This document shows positions 27,001 through 38,619 of a stretch of DNA of 64,000 bases, one piece after another. The notes under the pieces were generated by a model, which had not been told where the DNA came from, ran no database searches, and saw only the letters and a program-made list of their open reading frames with translations. This DNA is from Adenanthera pavonina (lineage: Eukaryota > Streptophyta > Magnoliopsida > Fabales > Fabaceae). A program made the translations under genes and the position numbers. How positions within the stretch are numbered: position 1 is the first letter of the stretch; the number at the start of each line of letters is the position of its first letter. The stretch lies in contig JAIVEN010000019.1 of NCBI GenBank assembly GCA_026686845.1, positions 29,454,501 through 29,518,500 on the forward strand. The letters are read 5' to 3'.

Positions 27001-27518
27001 ATTACTGTATTATCAGAGGGAAGAATGCAACCGCAAAATTGCTTCTAATGAGGTAATTGTATTATCTGTTCTGTTCTTTATATGCCTTCAATGCGGTTTT
27101 GTGCCTAATAAGATCTGGCTGCCTCGTTTTGCTTTGGTGGTTTGTTTCTAAATACATAATTCACTTGCAGTTATTGTTTTTCTGAGTTTGTATGCTGAAC
27201 ATTCAAGTGCATGTTGTCTTGTATTCTGGGTGCCAAACAAATAACTAATAGTTATTTAAGCATATTAATATAATTTTCACTAGGATTTTCTTATAACATG
27301 CTTATAAGTCTGTCAGCAGTAGGTTCAATCTATCAATTATTTTATAGACTAAATTTACTTGATAATTTGTCATCCAAATCCAATAAGAGATTTTGTCAAT
27401 TATTTGCAGGGGGGCCAATCCACATGCCGAAGATGATGAAGAAGATACGCCTCTTAAGCTGGCGTCAGAATCCGCTTCTGTTAGCAATGATGTTCTCGCC
27501 CTCATTACAAGAAGATGA
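12043..27518 (+). CDS. VAN3: ACAP-type ARF GTPase-activating protein, VAN3/SFC (AGD3)-like
   Basis: Stimulates GTP hydrolysis on ARF GTPases. Arabidopsis VAN3/SFC/AGD3 acts at the trans-Golgi/plasma membrane in auxin-linked vein continuity. Twenty exons: 12043-12087, 12400-12476, 13566-13666, 14073-14143, 15949-16011, 16484-16528, 17082-17147, 17268-17315, 17418-17513, 17603-17644, 18188-18400, 18527-18658, 18759-18983, 19063-19149, 19239-19574, 25415-25560, 25643-25718, 26548-26713, 26803-27052, 27410-27518. Spliced length is 797 aa (the Arabidopsis protein is slightly longer). Order: BAR region (about 1-220), PH domain from about 291 (GFLSKRSSNLRGDWKRRYF), ArfGAP zinc finger C-x2-C-x16-C-x2-C at about 513-536 with the arginine finger in GIHR (R541), and C-terminal ankyrin repeats. 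It starts MHFAKLDDSPMF, as in the family. Intron 15 (5.8 kb) splits the ArfGAP domain and holds a copia element. The exon at 25643 depends on an acceptor chosen to keep the frame open. Confidence 0.94.
14144..15948 (+). other. Intron 4 of the VAN3-like gene (1.8 kb)
   Basis: A long intron between exons ending at 14143 and starting at 15949. Its middle holds an LTR-retrotransposon 3' remnant (listed separately). The rest has no supportable feature. Confidence 0.75.
14640..15238 (+). mobile_element. LTR-retrotransposon 3' remnant (Ty3-like), LTR at 14952-15238
   Basis: CCTTGAGGACAATG followed by an 11-G tract (14937-14947) resembles the polypurine end of Ty3-type elements. Next comes a 287-bp stretch beginning TGATACATG and ending TGTATCA (14952-15238), with a TATA-like box near 15148 and AATAAA near 15192, in the order expected for an LTR. 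Some internal sequence is kept upstream, but no gag-pol frame, 5' LTR or target duplication is visible. The left boundary (14640) is approximate. Confidence 0.5.
20238..20483 (-). repeat. 3' LTR of the copia element
   Basis: 246 bp. On the minus strand it begins TGTCGGAAGTGGGCC and ends ACACTGTCA. It lacks the 15-bp segment AGTTCGGCCTATAAG present in the other LTR. Confidence 0.93.
20510..21046 (-). pseudogene. Copia RNase H domain fragment
   Basis: The C-terminal part of the element's pol region. Visible are VFTDTDWAGSEVDRRS, a GYCTF segment and SSAEAKYKAL, the usual copia RNase H landmarks including acidic residues. It continues the RT region but is split from it by a disrupted frame around 21047-21253. 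It encodes the activity that removes the RNA strand during reverse transcription; here it is part of a broken polyprotein. Confidence 0.88.
21254..22078 (-). pseudogene. Copia reverse transcriptase fragment
   Basis: An open stretch of 274 codons with the copia RT signature YVDDIVLTGDD, an upstream LDVKNAFFNGDLEEEVYM motif and KDLGSLRYFLG downstream. The segment is intact in itself but separated from integrase (to 22276) and RNase H (from 21046) by frame disruptions, so no full polyprotein can be read. Confidence 0.92.
22276..23840 (-). pseudogene. Copia protease and integrase region, broken
   Basis: On the minus strand, the protease active-site motif DSGAT is seen near 23800-23835. The GAG-pre-integrase motif LWHRRLGHPNFDYM follows near 23400, then integrase core landmarks (SDIWGP, SDNGREY, NTPQQNDIAERKNRHLLE) and the downstream RTFGCVAFVHV segment. 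In-frame stops occur at about 23332 and 23110, with at least one frameshift near 23560. In the NTPQQN motif an Asp stands where Gly is usual. Integrase is unlikely to be functional. Confidence 0.88.
23875..24904 (-). pseudogene. Copia gag fragment with zinc knuckle, frameshifted
   Basis: Starts MKEQKSRSSG at 24904 and reads through a UBN2/retrotran_gag-type region (LNGNNYLQWSRNVLMFV near the start; FLLGLNNEYEEVRARIM later) to a stop at 24173. A second frame (24261 to 23875) carries the CCHC zinc knuckle, C-x2-C-x4-H-x4-C, in CDHCNKSGHTCDNC. The two overlap in different frames, so a frameshift lies near 24173-24200. Confidence 0.9.
24994..25005 (-). other. Copia primer-binding site (initiator-Met tRNA)
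   Basis: Reads TGGTATCAGAGC on the minus strand, directly next to the inner edge of the 5' LTR. This is the standard PBS of many plant copia elements and fixes both element orientation and LTR boundary. Confidence 0.93.
25006..25266 (-). repeat. 5' LTR of the copia element
   Basis: 261 bp, matching the other LTR except for six substitutions and an extra 15 bp (AGTTCGGCCTATAAG). It is followed by the ATATA target duplication at 25267-25271. Confidence 0.93.
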
Positions 27519-28800
27519 CATGCTTACAGAGCACATAATAAAAGTCATAAAATGGATGTAGCGGAATCAAACCTATAAGACATTTGTGCCAGTGCGCTGG
27601 AGGAAATCAACTGCCCACTTGTCTTGAGGAGAAGGAAGAAGCCTGCGGCATGTATGGTGGGTGGTGACAGGAAATAGTGGGTTGGCCTGCTGGGCCATGT
27701 GTGAATAGTGTATACTTAATTTTGGGATAATTAATTAATTGATTAGCATGTAATATAAGGGCGGCATGTGATTTAAAATCATGGTTAGTATTCTACTAGG
27801 ACTTCCACCTTGTTAGTCGCGTGACAAAGATGGGAAATATACACACCAGTAATAGAGGATCCGGAAATGTGGATCTTAAGTGACAGGCGTTGTTGTTATG
27901 ATGATTTATGACAGAATTGCTAGGTTCAATGTTCCGTTTTGAATGAATTTCTACATTTCAAACAAAAACAAAAAAAGTTCCGTGGATTATGTGAATTTCA
28001 ACGTATCGACAACAATACTGCGTCAATCAGACAATTCTTGAACTTGAGAGATTCTTTGACCAAAATTTTCCACATCGATGATTTCCTCATTTCTAATTTA
28101 CTGGCAACATTGGAGGGAAAATTTAAAAGGAAAATATTTAAAGTTTCTACTGAACAAGGAGATGGGCCGAAGCCCCGCCTGGCGTCTGTGGGTTTACTTG
28201 GAAAAGGAAACCACGCCTTAATGTTTTATTTATTTACCATCTTTCTTGATTTTTACCCTTCATTTCAAAACTAAGGATTTCATAGATTAAATTATATTAA
28301 TTTTTAAAATTTTGATTAAATTTGAAAATTAAATTGGGTTCCTATATTTTAATATAAGGTATAAAGATATTTTCTTTCATGTGTTTAGGCAAAGATTTTT
28401 TTGTACAATATAATTTTATTCTTAATATGATTATAAATATAAAAAAGCTAATGTTAATGTTTAATATGAGATTGATTTTATTACTAATATAAAAATTATT
28501 TATTAATGGTCTGTAAACACTCATGAAAATTTATGCTATTTCCCTTGTGTTTTAAGTGCCTTCACAAATTAAACTCATAAAAACACTCCTATCTACTAGC
28601 TACTGCCCTGCATGAGTTCTCTCATTCAAATAAAAAAATTTATGTAATGCCATCAAATGTCAACTTATGTCCAGCTAAGCACATATGTTGATATCTTAGA
28701 TGTGGGTTTAAGTCCCACTTTTGATATATATATATTAAGACTTTATTAGTAAATAACATATAATTACTTATGTAATCAATTTTTAAAATTTAAATGTATA

Positions 28801-29650
28801 TTTGAATTAGATTTTACATAATTGATTCTAAGTATAATTAATTTTGCATAATTGATTTTAACATAATTGATTTATCAAAAGTGATTTATATTTGAATACA
28901 TTTAACGTTATTCAAAGGTTCGGTTTGATTTGGTTTTGGCTAAAAATAGAACCAAACCAGTCAGTTCAACATATATTGAAACCTTTTCGGTTTTTCTTTT
29001 AATCAATTTTATTCGCTTCTAGTTTGGATTGATTTGGTTCATGTTAAATTAATTTTTTTTAAAAAAATATATCATCCTTCTTCAAAAATTAAATCAAATA
29101 GGTTGTATATAGATACTATATGAATACAAATTATATCTAAATATTTTATTAAAATATGGATATTTTATGTAAAAATTTTGTGAATTTTTCATATAGTTAT
29201 TTTTTATAGATTCACATAATTAATTTAATTATGACAACACACTTATCTATATTTATTCTCTAATATCAATAAATGTCTTATAATATTGTTCATAGGCTTT
29301 TTTACTTATTAGTGCTAAGAGACTTATGTCAAAATATAGAACAAAAATAAATGTAGTATTTATATTAAAAAAATTATAAAAAAAGTGTAATATGTTTGGT
29401 TTGGTTCATATTGATTTAAGTTTTAAAGGCCTGAAATCGAATTAAATCAAACCGAGTCGGTTCCATAATTATGAAAACCGAAATAAACCTTATTTTAATT
29501 CAATTTTAATCAATTTGTGTTGGTTCGGTTTAATCAGTTTGGATCGATTTCGAACACTCTTAGATGCTTTTACCTCAAAAATGATTTTAAAAAAATAAAA
29601 TATGTTTGGATAATTTAATCAAAAATATTTTTAGATGGATAATCACTTGA
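28801..29650. mobile_element. Family B repeat probably interrupted by a nested element (about 28915-29559)
   Basis: Words shared with 9349-9505 occur on both sides: TTTGAATTAGATTTTACATAATTG at the left (28801; first 20 bases TTTGAATTAGATTTTACATA) and TTAGATGCTTTTACCTC from 29560. Between them is a segment bounded by GGTTCGGTTTGATTTGG and GGTTCGGTTTAATCAG-like sequence, of a kind common in plant non-autonomous elements. Terminal repeats are imperfect and no target duplication is certain. Confidence 0.4.
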
Positions 29651-30534
29651 AATGTCTAAAATATCCTTGATGCTTAAATAATACTAGTTTTTTTAAAAAA
29701 TTATTAATAACTAATAATATTACATAACTAATTAAAATTTTAATAACTTTTTAATTAAAATTTTAATTTATAAATAACATGAAAATATCACGTGACTAAT
29801 GGTCTTGCATATGTTACATATAAAATTGAAAGTACAAAAATTTAATATTAAAAATGCTATAAAAAATTTAATAATATAATATAATTATTTGTTTTGTAAA
29901 GATTATATACCAGTTTCCGGTGATGAGAAAAAGGCAGGAAGGGTGCACCGTTTACACTTTGAGTAGCTGAGATGGGTATTTTAGTTAAATAATAGTAAAA
30001 AAAAAAATTAAAAGCCCGCAGTTAACTCACTTAAAGCTTTCATGTCGTTTATCGAGAAAAAAAAAGCTTTAATGTCAGAATAAAATAAAATAAAATAAAA
30101 TGTCAATTCATTCATGTTATCTGCAATGTTGTCGAGGCTCGTTTGACATTATGTAGGGTGTGTTCATTTAAAAGAACGAGCACAATCTTTATTTTAAAAA
30201 AACTATTAAAATTTTTGTTTTTATTTTCAAATTTAAATTATCTTCATATTTTAAATTGAGAATAATTTTTTTTATTTTATATCGTATTTATTTTATTTTA
30301 ATAAAAGTAAAATGAATTTTAATCTATTCAAATTTAATTTAATTTAAATAGTCGAAATGAGAGATAAATGATTAAATGCTATGTTAATAAATGTGAGAAA
30401 CATCACTCGCAGATTGCCATAATTCATAGTTTTTATATCAGGGAAAAGATCAATTTGTTCGGTTTATGCCGACAATGTTTGAGAGAAACTTACATGCACT
30501 TTCGCGCGATGTCCCCGTAAAATAATAATAATAA

Positions 30535-31480
30535 TAGTTGAAGAGAAAAGTCGCCGAATCGCAGCTGAAGACGATGAAGAAGAAGACCTCAGTGCCAGTT
30601 CCTGAATACAAATCCTACATCGAAATGATGATGGTAATGGTACAGTCGACTCGAAGTCGATAACAATTTTCTGTCATAATCTAATTGCATCCTAACTGTT
30701 TGATGAAGGTGCAAAGTGAACAAATGCATATTATATACCGTAACATCAAAACAAGAAGATGAAATAAGCATAACCATAATCATCCGCTTTAGTAACAGTT
30801 TCGCATAGGCCCTTTGTAAGTTGAGCATTCTAGCTCTATATATTAAAGATATATAAGTATAGAACCTATACTGTGCGACTCAACTTAAACTTCTAATTTG
30901 GTGTAATGCATGGTCTGTATGTATATAATATAATTGACAACTGTACTAGTAAGGCAGTAAAGCAGTGTGATGAGTCAAGATCTTGAGCGTTTCTTTGAGC
31001 AGAAGCTAAAGCATGATGTCCGGTGAGAATGCTCACCCGTGAGGAGGGGAAAGAGACTTGAGAAGGGAGGTGAGGCTAGGGCTCCATTTTGAATCTATGT
31101 TAGTCCATCCAATCCAATGCTCGAATAACAACAGCAGAACCATTGCGTATGGCAAGGCACATGGCCAAAGTGCTCCTGATGATGGAGCTGTGATTGACAA
31201 ATGGGAAATGTATGGTCACTTTCGATGTGACAAGGAAATTGTGTGTTTTCCGTACTCCAATTTTATTTTATCCGAAAAATCGTCAGTTCATAATCTGCTG
31301 GTCTCTTTGTTCTGCTCAACACGGGGAGTCGAAACCATTGAGGAAAAGAAAAAACTGTTCTCCCATATGGAATTTCTCAAGAACCATTTTCTTACATGAA
31401 AGGTCTCTGAGCTTTTAAGCAGGGATAGAGAGGAAACCAGAGATGGCATCGGTGAATTCTTAAGGAAATGTCTAGATTAA
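30535..31480 (+). pseudogene. Unrecognised coding-like remnants
   Basis: In an AT-rich desert this stretch is less AT-rich and holds three short segments that read like protein: MKKKTSVPVPEYKSYIEMMM from 30574, a SQDLERFFEQKLKHDV segment near 30970-31020, and VSELLSRDREETRDGIGEFL running to a stop near 31476. An open frame of 113 codons lies at 31058-31399. The pieces are in different frames, separated by stops, and no clear set of splice sites joins them. They could be a decayed gene, a TE-captured fragment or chance. I do not recognise a family. Confidence 0.3.
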
Positions 31481-31639
31481 GCCGCTTAGGTCGTAACACT
31501 TCCCTTGGATTTGAGTTGGGTGTCTTGCCTGAAAAAGGATCTAGAAAGGAAGCACAAATCATTATGCATGGTGTTAAACCATTCTTTTGTTAAGAGTGAG
31601 AGTTTACTCTGATGGGCATTACATAATTTTCCTATTTGG

Positions 31640-31965
31640 CTAAGCTTATTAAGCACTTGTGGGGATTTATAAGTGCCCATAAGTATTTATGTGGTAGAGT
31701 TGTTAAACAGAAACAGTTTTTTAATAAACAGTTATGTTTCAAATAAGTGCTTATAGAATAAGTTTATTTTTTCAACTTATGATAATCACTTATCCTTCCA
31801 TATCACTTATTTCATTTTTTTTTCTCATTATTCACCAAATAATTACTTAAACCCCAATATTCAAACACATTTATTTTCTCAAAATCACTTATGAAGTAAA
31901 AATATCTAAATATAAATCACTTTTAATATAATCACTTATATATAATATAATTCAAAGACACCCTC
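31640..31965. mobile_element. Dispersed AT-rich repeat, family A (copy 2)
   Basis: Contains TTTCAAATAAGTGCTTATAG, TATGATAATCACTTATCC and TTTTCTCAAAATCACTTATG in the same order as the copy at 8998-9345. It is followed by a short direct repeat ACACCCTCAAACATG. Non-coding. Confidence 0.5.
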
Positions 31966-32811
31966 AAACATGAAAAAACAGACACACCCTCAAACATGGA
32001 AAAACAGAGCCTGTTGATGTTTCCTCACATGGTTTTCTACAGGAGCACTTGAAGGATTAGACAATTGATGTTCTCGGGGATGCAGTTAGTTTCCAGTGTT
32101 AGAGTACGGTCCGTAGACATAGTCCCAAACAATGTAACCTGCTACATCCTTAACATTATCTTAACCACTCAGATGTGATGGCATGGAATTAATCTTAGTG
32201 GTTACCACCTGAAAATGAGTTATGCTTATAAATAGCTGTCATTGCTTAAATTAGTCACCTTGACCCTTTTCTTTCTTACTGGAAAACTGCATTATTTGTC
32301 TCAATTAACTAGGATGCATAAAATATCTTACGGAAGATATAGGATAATCCGCTCTGTTAGATTTTTAACAAACTCTATAATCCAATATATATAATCATGG
32401 GTTGCATTGCATGAGAGTCGCAGTTTGGCTGTATATGATGGTATTGTGGTGGGTTGTACAAGTGATATTGCTTAATCATGTACAGTGCTCAGCTGTTGAT
32501 TGAACAACGTAATACGTGTCAATAATCTAGATGTGACCCTTCCATGTCTAAATACTTTTGTCTTACTGATAACACTTTGCGCGTTTAATTCCCAAGATGA
32601 TCAGAAATGGAGAATGAAATGGAATAAATCGGCCATCCAAAAACTAAAATGAAGTTAGATATCGTCAAAATATAATTAAATTATTTACTTATAAATGAGA
32701 TACAAGCCCCTTCCTTGACCACAGCCGTGCGTTTTTTTTTTACTTAAAAAATTATTTACTGCCAGCCAATCTATTTGCCTTTCTCGTGTCACGGAAATAT
32801 TTACTTTCAGA

Positions 32812-32832
32812 ATATATATATATATATATATA
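32812..32832. repeat. (AT)n microsatellite
   Basis: A pure alternating AT run of about ten units. Similar runs occur at about 5640-5665, 17391-17407, 33426-33444, 36741-36760 and 37076-37094. Confidence 0.85.
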
Positions 32833-33690
32833 TTCATCTAAAATTGAAAACCAAAAATTGACCAATCACATAGTGTATGGGCCTCACGCAAAAGTATGCA
32901 CAGGAGAGAAGTTCATGGAACATAAATATGGTCTCGTCCCCTGACAAGACCAGAAACAAAAACAAAAAAGTTGTCCACTCTAGAACACTAGTTCTTTCTT
33001 GAGGGTAAGTGGGTAACTCCGAGGCGGCCAGCCTCATTGACCTTTTCCTTTTTTCCTCAGCAAATTGAAAACAAAGGCATGTGACCATTGAGGGTCGCTA
33101 GCGTTTGGGTCTCGTTATGGGACAAGCAATTCTGTTGTGTGTTTATTGTTTAGCATTTGCAGGCATATAATTGGATTTCTGGGAGCTTGATGTGGACCAT
33201 ATTGAAAAGACCTCCTTCCTATTCATTCTTGTTATCCATGTGCTGCTTCGTCATTATCCTTTATTGCCGAAGACCTTTGAAAACAACAGATATGTTTGGT
33301 TCATCTACTCAATCCTTTCTCTCGACCTACCCAGCGAAGATAAAAACATAGTGAAATTGTCAGAAAAATTTGTTTGTTTTGCAAAACTTGGTCTAAATTT
33401 TTATCACCCAGTCAAAATCGATTGTGATATATATATATATATATACAAGACTGAGATGGCAACCATCTACATACTGAATTTTAATCTGTAATGCACCATG
33501 AGGCGGTGCAATTAAATGAATATACATTTTGTGACGTGTGATCAGTGTGAGCAACCTCATCCTTGGTCTGTCAGTTGCTTTATTAATTTTGCTTAGGAAA
33601 GCGATTGTGTGCCAAGTGTCCCAGAATGTACGAGCCTTTTGCCTCCTTTCCATTACATTTAAGTTTGTGTGGTTGTTGTGTAGTGTTATA

Positions 33691-33954
33691 CTCCCTCCGA
33701 TCCCATATATAGGATTTTTTATCTTAATTTTAAATATAAGATCATTTATAATATATGATATGATATTTATTATATATTTTTAAAAAATATCCCTATTTAA
33801 TATATTCAAAGAGAAAAAAAGAGAAATTAAATAAGGATAATTTTAAAAAAATATTAGAATTTTTAGAGAAATCGAGATAGTTAATTAGTTTTAACTCCTT
33901 TTCTTAATTCACGTGATTTGGTTAAAATGATCTTATATTAAGGACAAGAGGAAG
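33691..33954. mobile_element. Stowaway MITE
   Basis: Begins CTCCCTCCGATCCCATATAT and ends GGACAAGAGGAAG, whose complement is CTTCCTCTTGTCC. These are inverted ends of the plant Stowaway consensus. TA dinucleotides flank both ends (33689-33690 and 33955-33956), as expected for a TA target duplication. Length 264 bp, no coding capacity. Confidence 0.8.
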
Positions 33955-34439
33955 TATAACTTGATTAATTAATTAGCACATAATTAATATGTTGCCGTCT
34001 AAATGTATTAATACGTACGGTTTTCTTCTTGTTAATCGCAAACTTCTCTTTTCTATTTTGTTTTCTATCGGCTAGCTCCATCAAAATGGTTCCATGTTGG
34101 CTACACAACATTTTTATACTCAAGATTGAGGATAGATGGTTTGCACTAAGCAAATTGACCACAAAATTTTGGACATGTGGATTATATACTTATATATATT
34201 TATCTGCTGTCTTACTCTGAGATTTGATGATGCTAAAATAATAATCATTAAATAGTAGTATTTAAAGGATAACGATAACATCTCCGTCTTGTTTCACAAT
34301 ATTGAAGCTTATCTTCTTCCCCTTTAAATAATAAAATAATAATATTACTTCTCTCAATTCTCAACCCATGATTTGCCGGGTGAACAAGTGTTGAAGGGCC
34401 TATCTTGGATAGAGATTTTAAGTTATGATGGAATCTTAT

Positions 34440-34740
34440 CCGGTGGTGTAATTATTAAATAAAAATAATTTTTTAATAAGTACTTATATCTTAAATAAAT
34501 ACTTATAAAATAAATTAATTTTTTTATTTATGATAATTACTTATTTTCTCATAATTATTTATCTTATTTTTTATTATTTATCTAATAATTACTTAAAATT
34601 TTAATATTTAAACATATTTTTTTAATTATTTATAAAATAAAAATATTTAAATATAAATTATTTTTTAATATAATTACTTATTTTTATAATTTATTATAAA
34701 TAAATATTTATTTTTATAACCACTTATATATATAACCTTA
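34440..34740. mobile_element. Dispersed AT-rich repeat, family A (copy 3, AT-degraded)
   Basis: Follows the order of copies 1 and 2 but with many C-to-T-like changes (for example TATGATAATTACTTATTTTC against TATGATAATCACTTATCC). That pattern is what decay of a methylated repeat would give. Confidence 0.45.
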
Positions 34741-34860
34741 GCGTGTGAGTGGACCATCTTTGTCTTTTTCTTGACCGTTCTTTCATTCTTATTTGCCGCA
34801 GAAGACTGAAAGATATTGTCAAAGAAATCACGAGTTATCTGGTCTTATAAAATTTAAAGC

Positions 34861-34940
34861 TACCACCTGGTGTCCAAGATTAGGACGCACGGGCAAAATG
34901 TAGCACAGCTACGGCTACCACCTGGTGTCTAAGGTTAGGA
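34861..34940 (+). repeat. Direct repeat, TACCACCTGGTGTC units
   Basis: TACCACCTGGTGTCCAAGAT at 34861 recurs at 34915 with two changes, an offset of 54 bp. It is followed by a tRNA-B-box-like AGGATTTGAACC, so a SINE remnant is possible but unproven. Confidence 0.5.
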
Positions 34941-37329
34941 TTTGAACCATATATCTCATTCTCCAATTGCATTTGTTGTCTACTACGAAAATTGTCCGAT
35001 AATTTAAAAAAAAAAAGCATAAAAAGCGCCAAATATTGGATCACTAGAAGCAGTTAAGTACAACTAGATGGACACTTTTTTTGTTTTCATATATTGTGTA
35101 AAGTTTGATGAATAAACTATATTATCTATAATTTATAAATAGTATAATTTATTATAGATTTTATTATATATTGATATGGATGCTAATTTACGTGACCTGA
35201 TAAAGCAGCGGGGCAGACTAAACAGCGAAAGAGGAGGAGGTACCATCTTTAAAGATATATGTCATTGTCAAGATAACATCATATTCATCGTCATTAATTT
35301 AAAATCACCTGTTTGGAAGACCATATTAACAAAACAGCCTCATCCTGACCTAAAAGGTTATCATTATAATGATCTTAATTATCTCTACTGTTAAATTATT
35401 GTTCAATGTATCGATAAGCACAATGTCATAAAGTGCAGCATATCTTTGTTTGGTAAGTAGGAACGACCTTTAAAAGTGAAAATATATAATTACTTATCCA
35501 CGTTTGGGATGATATAAATTAATAAAAAGTGAATGTAAATAAACAAAAATGAAAAGACTCTAATCATAACAACATTAGGATTTGGGCAGTTTTAGAATTT
35601 CACAGTTGTTTCCATGGAGCATAATAATAACATTTCATTCATTAATATAGTAATGGAATGATTTATTGGAAATGTTTTCCATGAGAAATGAGATATATGC
35701 CATGATCATCTATACCAAACTCTGCATTGCAGGATTCCTTGGCCATTTTCCATTTCAATCCAAGAGATGACCGCAAACCAAAACATGGTTTAAAGGACTT
35801 TCTTCCACCCTGCATTTTATAACCCTGCCATTCCCCCCTCCCCCACCCCCTTTTTTCTCTTTTTGACAGGGAAGAGAATTTACACACACACACACATATA
35901 TAGAAGAACCCAAAAAAGTTAAATCAATTTTTTGAAGTGAGATTGGTGTTTTCTTAATTTCATCATTGCCTTTCTTTATTTTCCCCCACACCATGAAAAA
36001 ATTATTAATTAAATTTATGATTATGATGTTGAGTGCCATTATTTGGAGACCTAATGGCCTTTTAGGACCCCACCCTAGTGGGTAGCATAACATGGACTTC
36101 CACCTGCTCAGCTGGATTTTGTCTTTCATTAGTCAAAACCAAAATATATTTTTTTAAATTTGTTTGAATCTTAAATTCCACATTTGGACGGCAGAAATCA
36201 CACTACGTTTGTTCATGCACATACATTATGAATTCAGTCAACATAACCTTCAGTTCATGAACAGAGTAAAACATGATGCTTTAACAGATTTGATAAACTG
36301 ATTATTTTCCTGTTTTTTGACTAAAAAAAATCAAACCACACACATATGTATATATATTCATCTCTGTCAAACCTGATTATGTTTAAATTGATGATGTATA
36401 TATAGCAACTGTTGTTTTTCTCTCAAGACTATACATATATATATATACTTAATTAGAAAATAAAATATATAAAATAGAAAAAAGGGACCAATTAGAATGG
36501 TCTAAGCTTTTTAATTTTATGTGACGATCTCCTCCTGGTCTATTTCAAGTGTTCCCCCCACTTCTCCACTATACCCCATCTTCTACCAACCAATTAATGG
36601 AGCCATCCAAAGGCCACTGAGTTGTATGCTTTATTGCATTATTATAAGCTTCATTCTCATGGCCCAAAGGTGCAATCCTTAATTCGCAGCTTCTTATCTC
36701 TCTCTTTAATACCACTCATCATTGTGATTATTTAAACAACATATATATATATATATATATGAAGAATCAACTTAAAGTGATTCAAGTTTTTCCGATATAA
36801 ATATATATATAATTTTGATAGAAATAAAATAAGTTTTATCTAGCTATCAGCAAGCACGTATCTTAGCTAATGGAAAACTTTATTATCTTGAGTTGTTAAT
36901 TAATGATCTATAGCTGAAGCCATGGGCATGGAGTTGTGTTAAATATTTACTGAAGAGATTTGTGGCCTTAATGATATTGCGTGACTTAATTCGAACCGGT
37001 CAATATCCAACGTACGTAGTTTTTTAATATTAGATGATTTGATATTTAAAAAATAAAAATGCATGCCATGCCTATATATATATATATATATATTTTTTTT
37101 CCTCATAACTTGATCTAAAATGAACATGGGGTAATTACTATTACTAATTACAGTAAAGTATCATGAAATGAAATGGTGGATGAAGTGAACATAGAATCTG
37201 AGAAGAGGATGGAGGGGTACCTGTCGTGTAATGGATGTTGTTAACCAAGCAATGGAATGGAATGGAATGGTACGAAATACACGCACGCATCATGGTGACA
37301 CGTACACCCACTCCCCCAACCCAAAAAGG

Positions 37330-37550
37330 CCAAACCTCCAAGACCTCCCCCATCCATCCTCATCTCTTCCTTTTTGTTTCTTACTTTCCTTCCTTCCTTC
37401 CTTCCTGCTTTATTTTCCTCACACCAATGACGATTTCCCTCTCTTCCTTTTCTGCCCCACTCTTGTCTCCTCCTTTTCACTACTTTCCTCTTCTTTTTTT
37501 TTTAATTTTTTTACTCGCTTCTTTTCTCCAACCTTGTTTGTTTAACTTAC
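37330..37550 (+). repeat. Pyrimidine-rich low-complexity tract with (TTCC)n
   Basis: A C/T-biased stretch containing TTCCTTCCTTCCTTCC near 37387-37405, preceded by GGAATGGAATGGAATGG at 37254-37270. The bias keeps several reading frames open by chance; the 104- and 112-codon frames here are Ser/Phe/Pro-rich and unlikely to be genes. Confidence 0.7.
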
Positions 37551-38619
37551 GTATGCCACTGCCAAATTATTGAAGTTGGGGCACAAAGAAGACTGAAATT
37601 TGCACCACTTTCAACCCTCATTTTACCTTCCCCTTTATCCATCTCAACAAACTTATCTTCTCTTGCTATATATCGTCATTATTGTATGGTTCTCATCACT
37701 CCAGTACTTTGCCATCTTGTCCTCCCTTTCTTTTTCATTTATATTATATTTCCGTACTGTCTACAATCTTGTGTGATAACAAAGCTTCCATCAAATCTGG
37801 CCCAAAAAAAAATAGAATAAAACTACAATAAATGTTCATTATTCAGTAACAATTGGATAAATATAAAACCTACTTAAGAAATTATACCCATATATGCATA
37901 TAAAAATCATGTACTTATATATTAATTTTTCTTAACTCTGGCTTGTTATATTGTTATTTGAAAAAAACTTGAATACTTAAACTAAAGTCGTGCAAAGAAA
38001 CTCCAAACCTTATGAATACGGAACCCAATTCGACCTATCAAAGCAACAAAGAGAGAGAACCTTTTTTTTTTCTTCCTAAATTTGGACTACTACAGTATGT
38101 ACACACTCACTCACAATTAAATATGACATTTTATCATTAGTGAAACTTGATTCCACAATCTTCCAACATTAAGGAGTACAAATGCCGCTAGGCTAATAAA
38201 CCATTGGCAAGAGAGAAACAACTTGATGAAAAAATAAACAAACTATATTGGGTTGGCTGCTCCAATGGGTAAAATATTTTTATCTTGAAGTATTTTTCAA
38301 TCAAACTATGACAAATATCTTTCAATCAAATAATAACAAATAGATTTTATTACATATTATTTATCTTGTAACTAACTCTTATTAATAATATTTTAATTTA
38401 TTTTTAAATTTAAAATTCACTTATTCTAATTTCATTTTATATGGCCTTTAATATTTAATTCTCTTTCCTATTATCAATATCAAGACATCAATATATATAT
38501 GTATAATAAGATTTATAATAAATCTTATTATTAATCAACTTATTTTTCATATTCCGTTAGACATATGAAGATTTAGTATAATTAGTACAGATAAGGGAAT
38601 CAAAATAAGAGTGAAAAAA

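Noticed and set aside
27939..28274. 111-codon frame downstream of the VAN3-like gene
   Set aside because: It overlaps the probable 3' UTR end, has no recognisable domain and has an AT-driven composition.
28690..28725. tRNA-like T-arm GGGTTTAAGTCCCAC
   Set aside because: No cloverleaf could be built around it; at most a decayed SINE or tRNA-derived fragment.
35640..36130. Overlapping minus-strand frames of 76 and 124 codons
   Set aside because: They depend on a C-rich/AC-repeat stretch, overlap each other in different frames and match nothing known.
37231..37573. 104- and 112-codon open frames
   Set aside because: Composition is Ser/Phe/Pro from a pyrimidine-rich tract; open by base bias, with no conserved features.
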